From positions 1 to 38,215 of the forward strand of contig CASGBM010000004.1 of the NCBI GenBank assembly GCA_949299615.1: a DNA stretch of 38,215 nucleotides, given 5' to 3'. Shown here piece by piece: positions 34,352-38,215 of the stretch; the first letter of the stretch is position 1; the number at the start of each line of letters is the position of its first letter. The translations under genes and the position numbers were made by a program. Source of the stretch: an uncultured Eubacteriales bacterium. GTDB lineage: Bacteria; Bacillota; Clostridia; UBA1381; UBA9506. The notes beneath the pieces are model-generated. The model saw only the letters and a list, made by a program, of their open reading frames with translations, was not told the DNA's origin and did no database searches.

Positions 34352-35602
34352 TTATTTTTGGGATTCATTATCATTTGCGTTGTTTTTGTCCGTAGACTGC
34401 TTCTGTGTTGTTTTCTCTTTTTCTCGTTTTGTAAGCACTGGCAAATGAAATTCCCATTTATTCGGAGAGACAGCACGTTTTTTAAGCCGCAAGGCAACCG
34501 CTTGGCGGAGCAGGCAATATAAAACCGAGCAAAGCGGCACACTGACGAGCATTCCTAAAACGCCGAACAAGCTGCCGCCTAAAGTGACGGCAACGAGCAC
34601 CCAGATGCCGGGAAGCCCAACGGAACTTCCGACAACGTGAGGATAGATCAAATTCCCTTCGATCTGCTGGAGAATAATAATAAAAAGGATGAACCACAGA
34701 GCCTGCATCGGGTTTACCATTAAAATTAGAAAAGCGCCAACGGAGATCCCAATAAACGCTCCAAAAATGGGAATAAGCGCGGTAAAGCCAATGAGAGCAG
34801 AAATCATGGGCGCATAGGGGAAACGGAAGATAGACATCCCGATAAAACAAAGCAAGCCTAAAATAACCGCTTCGGTAAACTGCCCGGCGATAAAGTTGGA
34901 AAAGGTTTGATTGGACAGCCGAGCAATTTCAATCATGCGGTCTGCCGCGCGCTCGGGAAGATAGGCGTACATAAGGCGCGTAACCTGAGCGGCGAGCTTT
35001 TCTTTCTGAAGCAGGAGATACAGGGAAAAAATCAGCCCCAAAAAGAAATTGACGAAAGAAGAGATCACGGAAAATGCGGCATTCATAGTGCCGGTTACCA
35101 AATTGGAAGCCCCGTTTTTGAAAAAGTCAAAAATCATGTTCCCGACTTCGTTCCAATTAATTTTAAAGGAAGAAAAAGAGTAAAACGTAATATCATAGCG
35201 CTTTGCAAGATCCGTCAGCCAATCGCGCGCCTCTTCGATAAAGACGGGGAATCGTTCGCTTAAAATACCAATTGTGCGTACCAGTTCTGGAATCACCATT
35301 AAAAGTACAAACAGGGCGATTCCAATGATCAGCAAAACGGTTAAAATAAGGCACACAGGGCGTTTTAGTTTTTTCCAGCGCGGGTTGTCCTTTAGCCGCC
35401 CAAACACTCTTGTTTCTAAAAAACGAAGCAGGGTGTTCATGACAAACGCCATGCTAAAGCCCAAAACCAGCGGCATTAAAATGCGGAAAAACCATTGGAA
35501 AAAGACGAAAACTGCATCCAAATGATCAACGGCAACAAACAATAATACAGCAAATGCAATGATGAATAAAATTTTCTGTATGTTGCGGCGATTCAGCTCC
35601 AT
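34352..35602 (-). CDS. AI-2E family transporter (PerM/YdbI-like)
   Basis: This is a 416-residue integral membrane protein with about eight hydrophobic helices and a long central coiled region, typical of the AI-2E exporter/PerM family. Recognisable segments are VIPELVRTIGILSERFP, ANQTFSNFIAGQFTEAVILGLLCFIG (given in part) and GALIGFTALIPIFGAFIG, with the family end GSLFGVLGMLVSVPLCSVLY. Members have been linked to autoinducer-2 export or to sodium/proton exchange; neither can be told here. ATG 35602 follows AAGGAGG. An in-frame extension to 35737 would cross structured repeat sequence and is rejected. The C-terminus is charged and soluble (about 35 residues). Confidence 0.93.
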   Translation of the reverse strand: MELNRRNIQKILFIIAFAVLLFVAVDHLDAVFVFFQWFFRILMPLVLGFSMAFVMNTLLRFLETRVFGRLKDNPRWKKLKRPVCLILTVLLIIGIALFVLLMVIPELVRTIGILSERFPVFIEEARDWLTDLAKRYDITFYSFSSFKINWNEVGNMIFDFFKNGASNLVTGTMNAAFSVISSFVNFFLGLIFSLYLLLQKEKLAAQVTRLMYAYLPERAADRMIEIARLSNQTFSNFIAGQFTEAVILGLLCFIGMSIFRFPYAPMISALIGFTALIPIFGAFIGISVGAFLILMVNPMQALWFILFIIILQQIEGNLIYPHVVGSSVGLPGIWVLVAVTLGGSLFGVLGMLVSVPLCSVLYCLLRQAVALRLKKRAVSPNKWEFHLPVLTKREKEKTTQKQSTDKNNANDNESQK

Positions 35603-35616
35603 AGAATTCCTCCTTA

Positions 35617-35743
35617 ATATAACCTCGCAAAGAAGCCCCCTCCTTTTAGGCGTGGGGTTCCGCTTGCTGTGAGCAAACGGCGGAAAAATCTTTCCTGTTT
35701 TGCGAGCTTGAAACGGTGTGAAGAAATTGCAGCGCAATTTCTT
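35617..35743 (+). repeat. AAACGGTGT-hairpin repeat, copy 3
   Basis: It starts with ATATAACCTCGC as at 19497 and ends with AAACGGTGT (35711-35719) and the perfect hairpin AAGAAATTGC-AGC-GCAATTTCTT (35721-35743). The middle has a separate stem from AAGCCCC (35633-35639) to GGGGTT (35654-35659) that resembles the ends of IS200/IS605-type elements, and an outer pairing CTCGCAAA/TTTTGCGAG. Confidence 0.5.
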
Positions 35744-35764
35744 CTGTTGTTATAACTTGGGGAT

Positions 35765-35793
35765 ATTATATCATAAACACTGCAAAGTGGCAA
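35765..35793 (-). promoter_or_regulatory. Putative promoter of the AI-2E permease gene
   Basis: On the minus strand TTGCCA (35793-35788) and TATAAT (35770-35765) are 17 bases apart with TG one base before the -10. The leader would be about 155 bases and include the repeat hairpins. Confidence 0.5.
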
Positions 35794-35868
35794 TGAAAAT
35801 CACGTTAGGTGAATCCGTTTATGGGATATTTAAAAACATGATGGAACGCAGTAACAATTTTTTCACGG

Positions 35869-35907
35869 CGGTAAAGAACAGTCTAAATGTAATTTACCGT
35901 TTTTTTT
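35869..35907 (+). terminator. Orphan intrinsic terminator
   Basis: A 7-base stem (35869-35875 with 35893-35899) is directly followed by eight T on the plus strand. No annotated gene precedes it on this strand. Confidence 0.6.
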
Positions 35908-36082
35908 AAGATTTATAACTATTTTTTGCTTGAAACCTAATTTAATAATTGATTACATTTTTTTCATTGTTTATTACAATTCAAAAACAATGTGATTAAG
36001 CCTTAGTAACATTGTTGTATTCCATATTATATTATGTTATCTTATTTAATAAGTAAATTAAAAATGTAAAGGAGTGGTTTTT

Positions 36083-37705
36083 TTGAAAAAGCTTTGTAGT
36101 ATTCTATGTATGATTGCCATGGTAATTCCTCTCGGGATTGGCGTTGGAGCTGAAAGTTTTTTTAAAGATGTCCCGGAAGATCATTGGGCGAATGAGGCCA
36201 TTTCTCATTTTTATCAGGCTGGGATTTTAGATGGAACCGGCGATGGCAATTTTGATCCGGACGGGAATGTGACGAGAGAGCAGTTTGCAAAATTATTGGC
36301 TCTTGTTTTTCAGACAACCGACTATGACAGTAACGTCCAAACCTTTTCGGACGTGTCTTACGAAAGATGGTCTTATCCGTACATCGAAGCAACCAAAGAA
36401 TATCTGACGGGGTATTTTCCCAATGACGCGCAGCCGTTTTTCAATCCAAACGCCAAAGCTGTGCGCGAAGATATTGCTTACGCGCTTGTGAAAATATCCC
36501 CATACCGCGACATGGAATTAAAAGACCCAAACATATTTGACAAGTTTTCCGACAGTGATCAAATTTCCCCGGCATTAAAAGATTATGTCGGGATTGCAAT
36601 GGAAAATAATTTGATTTTAGGTGACGATGAAGGAAAGTTCCGTCCTCAGGATGGAATTACACGAGCGGAAACCGTAACGATGCTGCTTCGTGTTTTAAAG
36701 ATGCCGGTGGAGCCGGAACCAACGGCGTCTTCCGAACCAACGGCGTCTCCTGCGCCGACAGAGTCTCCTGTGCCGACTGTTTCTCCTTCGCCGAAACCAA
36801 GCAAAGCGCCGGACGAGGAAGAACCGAATGAAATTGGAAATTACGCAAAGATGATAGAGTCTGATACGATTCTGAATTTTGGAGGTTATGAGGGCAATGA
36901 CGTAAAGGGCTCCCTTTGCTTAAAATGGACGCCGGGAACGAAAAAAGCGAATTTTGCGGCAGAAATCAGTGTCCGCAATCCAAATGAGTTTTCTTTTATG
37001 AATACTTACCGTATCGAATCCAGACAAATCATCGAATGCACGGAGGATTCCGTGACAGGCTATTTTGATGCCGTGTTGTCGGATTCTACTTCTGGCAATA
37101 AGCTCGTGGACAATGCAAAAGGTACCATTACTGGAATTGGTGAAGATGGCGGCGTATTGGAATTGGCTTTTGATATTCCCCAGGAAAGGGATATTTCTGC
37201 GGCTGACTGCAAGGTAGTCATCAATCCAAATTATGATGAAAAATTGGACCCGCCGGAAGAGAATACGGAGCTTAAGGTGGGGGATCATGTGAATGATGAA
37301 TATTTTGAGGATACCAGCAACAAGGACTACCCTAATTGCATCGTAATGCAAACTAGAAAGATTACGGCAGATGGTGTAACGAATGGTATGGAGATTCATA
37401 AGAATAATATTTTTGTCGCATTCGATCCAGCGGATCAGCGTGTCCATATAGGTGGAACTGCAAGGATTTCCCCTATAAACGAGGATGATATGGTATTCCA
37501 AATAAAAGCAGTAAAAATGCAGTCTGTTTCTGAATCGAAAATTACCGGAAGTTTTGACCTTGTTTGCAATGACGTGCTCATTCAAAAAGGGATTCCCGGG
37601 GAAATCACAGGCCTTGACGGAAATTTGGAGGATGATGTCACTATCCGTTTGGCTGACGGAAAATGGGTGTTTACGGGATTCATCGTGGAGATCACAAGTG
37701 AATAA
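36083..37705 (+). CDS. Secreted S-layer homology (SLH) domain protein
   Basis: This is a 540-residue exported protein. A signal peptide (KKLCSILCMIAMVIPLGIGV with cleavage after a small residue, given in part) precedes three SLH repeats at about residues 27-75, 88-140 and 155-205 that would bind the pyruvylated cell-wall polymer. Then comes a Pro/Thr/Ser linker with repeats of the type EPTAS-APTES-VPTVS, and two related C-terminal domains (about residues 265-385 and 415-540) sharing 'VTG.FD....KG.I.GI'. I do not recognise these domains; they may be adhesive. The start is TTG 36083 behind GGAGTGG; a GTG at 36074 overlaps that site. Confidence 0.88.
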   Translation: MKKLCSILCMIAMVIPLGIGVGAESFFKDVPEDHWANEAISHFYQAGILDGTGDGNFDPDGNVTREQFAKLLALVFQTTDYDSNVQTFSDVSYERWSYPYIEATKEYLTGYFPNDAQPFFNPNAKAVREDIAYALVKISPYRDMELKDPNIFDKFSDSDQISPALKDYVGIAMENNLILGDDEGKFRPQDGITRAETVTMLLRVLKMPVEPEPTASSEPTASPAPTESPVPTVSPSPKPSKAPDEEEPNEIGNYAKMIESDTILNFGGYEGNDVKGSLCLKWTPGTKKANFAAEISVRNPNEFSFMNTYRIESRQIIECTEDSVTGYFDAVLSDSTSGNKLVDNAKGTITGIGEDGGVLELAFDIPQERDISAADCKVVINPNYDEKLDPPEENTELKVGDHVNDEYFEDTSNKDYPNCIVMQTRKITADGVTNGMEIHKNNIFVAFDPADQRVHIGGTARISPINEDDMVFQIKAVKMQSVSESKITGSFDLVCNDVLIQKGIPGEITGLDGNLEDDVTIRLADGKWVFTGFIVEITSE

Positions 37706-37729
37706 ATAAAAAAATAAAATTGGTTTAAA

Positions 37730-37761
37730 AAGAACCGCATGGAGATTTCCATGCGGTTCTT
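37730..37761 (+). terminator. Hairpin terminator after the SLH gene
   Basis: A perfect 14-base stem (37730-37743 with 37748-37761) with a 4-base loop lies 25 bases after the stop. The T tract after it is short, so termination efficiency is uncertain. Confidence 0.65.
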
Positions 37762-37837
37762 AGACTGTCAAAAACTAAACGCAATGGATATTAATATATG
37801 TTTTTAAATGTATTTCCATAAGCAAATGGATTTGTCC

Positions 37838-37939
37838 GTAGGGGACGACGCCCACGACGTCCCGTTTTAATATCCGGGGGAAAACACTAACCCTGCGGTG
37901 CGTATCTTAAAGGGCAAGCCGTTGAGGCATCGCACCCTA
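37838..37939 (-). repeat. GTAGGG-ended composite intergenic repeat, copy 2
   Basis: The palindrome from GTAGGGGACG to CGTCCC (37838-37863) is followed by the hairpin GCGGTGCG (37895-37902) with CGCACCCTA (37931-37939). This is the reverse complement of the layout at 19588-19770, with a shorter middle. Confidence 0.7.
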
Positions 37940-38116
37940 GGAAGAAATGGCAAATCAATGAAAATTTAGCAAAGCTATGTACGAGGATTTAAAATTGTGG
38001 TAAAATGATAACAATTCATCATCGCTGTTTCTATTAATCATAAAAATATTTAATATTTTGAATGGATTCTCTGTTTTCAATCGTATTGTAAGTGAAGTTG
38101 GAAATGGCTACTAAAC

Positions 38117-38208
38117 AATGTCTACTGAACAAATGGTTTTGCGAAACCATTTGTGTGAAATTTACAATTTCACACCTAAAAACAGCATTAAAATGCTATT
38201 TTTAGGTT
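38117..38208 (-). repeat. Terminal triple-hairpin repeat, right copy
   Basis: This is an exact inverted copy of bases 1-92; the seven bases CACGACA after it are unique. The same three hairpins are present. Together with the left copy it brackets the whole window. Confidence 0.9.
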
Positions 38209-38215
38209 CACGACA

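Larger units (their letters stand above)
35763..35907 (+). ncRNA. Candidate small RNA with its own terminator
   Basis: TTGCAG (35727-35732) and TATAAC (35751-35756) are 18 bases apart. About 110 bases downstream is an orphan intrinsic terminator: CGGTAAA (35869-35875) with TTTACCG (35893-35899), then eight T. No plus-strand gene lies in front of it. A weak 38-codon frame from ATG 35794 to the terminator lacks a good ribosome site, so an RNA product is preferred. Low confidence. Confidence 0.3.
35603..36082. other. Intergenic region between the permease and the SLH gene
   Basis: This is 480 bases between divergent genes. It holds a repeat (35617-35743), the minus-strand permease promoter, a plus-strand promoter-and-terminator pair that may define a small RNA (35763-35907), and an AT-rich stretch before the SLH gene. 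A weak SLH promoter may be TTGTAT 36015-36020 with TATCTT 36038-36043. Confidence 0.6.
37706..38116. other. Intergenic region at the right end
   Basis: After the SLH terminator no gene is supported. The stretch holds a GTAGGG-ended repeat (37838-37939) and AT-rich sequence up to the terminal repeat. Confidence 0.6.

Noticed and set aside
34352-35737. Longer minus-strand frame of the permease up to 35737
   Set aside because: The extra 45 residues are encoded by the structured repeat; the ATG at 35602 has AAGGAGG.
1-38215. Prophage, CRISPR array or rRNA/tRNA genes
   Set aside because: No phage structural or integrase genes, no evenly spaced direct repeats, and no cloverleaf or rRNA-like sequence was seen by eye on either strand.

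Overview
The window looks like a piece of an anaerobic, low-to-medium-GC Bacillota (class Clostridia) chromosome, probably gut-associated. The evidence is the gene order mreBCD-PBP2-minCDE-mgsA, a T-box leader before pheST, a CsoR-controlled copper ATPase, a meso-diaminopimelate dehydrogenase, strong AGGAGG ribosome sites, frequent GTG/TTG starts and an SLH-domain surface protein. The genus cannot be fixed from sequence alone. Both ends carry the same 92-base triple-hairpin repeat in opposite orientation, so the window may be a contig that stops at a dispersed repeat.

Region by region. 206-4451: a housekeeping run of a U32-family RNA-modification-type protein, dUTPase, a NusG-domain-II protein with a Gx transporter, a DUF4321 membrane protein and a Maf pyrophosphatase. 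4584-11446: the cell-shape and division block mreB, mreC, mreD, PBP2, minC, minD, minE and mgsA, ending in a clear terminator. 11665-19500: a phenylalanine unit. A promoter and a tRNA-Phe-type T-box (specifier UUC) precede pheS and pheT, followed with no visible terminator by aroA, aroC, pheA and aroK. The leader may therefore control both charging and synthesis of phenylalanine. 19930-20916: ddh on the minus strand. 21502-24916: a copper-efflux operon with a CsoR-type operator, a copA that runs in frame into a CopZ-like domain, csoR and a flavin-reductase-like gene.

24995-34269 is the accessory and most unusual part. It holds two cytoplasmic SGNH/GDSL hydrolases, three divergent URO-D/MtaA-superfamily proteins, a medium-chain dehydrogenase, a Gfo/Idh/MocA oxidoreductase with an atypical active site, an AraC regulator, a LacI regulator and a 31-codon ORF with a strong ribosome site. 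The core genes 29317-34114 overlap or abut and sit behind a promoter with a LacI-type palindrome. This looks like an inducible catabolic pathway for an esterified or methylated, sugar- or polyol-like compound. No transporter, corrinoid protein or glycoside hydrolase is present, so the substrate is unknown. 34352-35602 is an AI-2E-family permease on the minus strand. 36083-37705 is a secreted SLH protein with a Pro/Thr/Ser linker and two related copies of an unrecognised beta-rich domain.

The gaps between genes hold several small structured repeat families: a GTAGGG-ended composite element, an AAACGGTGT-plus-hairpin element in three copies, and the terminal triple-hairpin repeat. I saw no rRNA, tRNA, CRISPR array, transposase or prophage gene.
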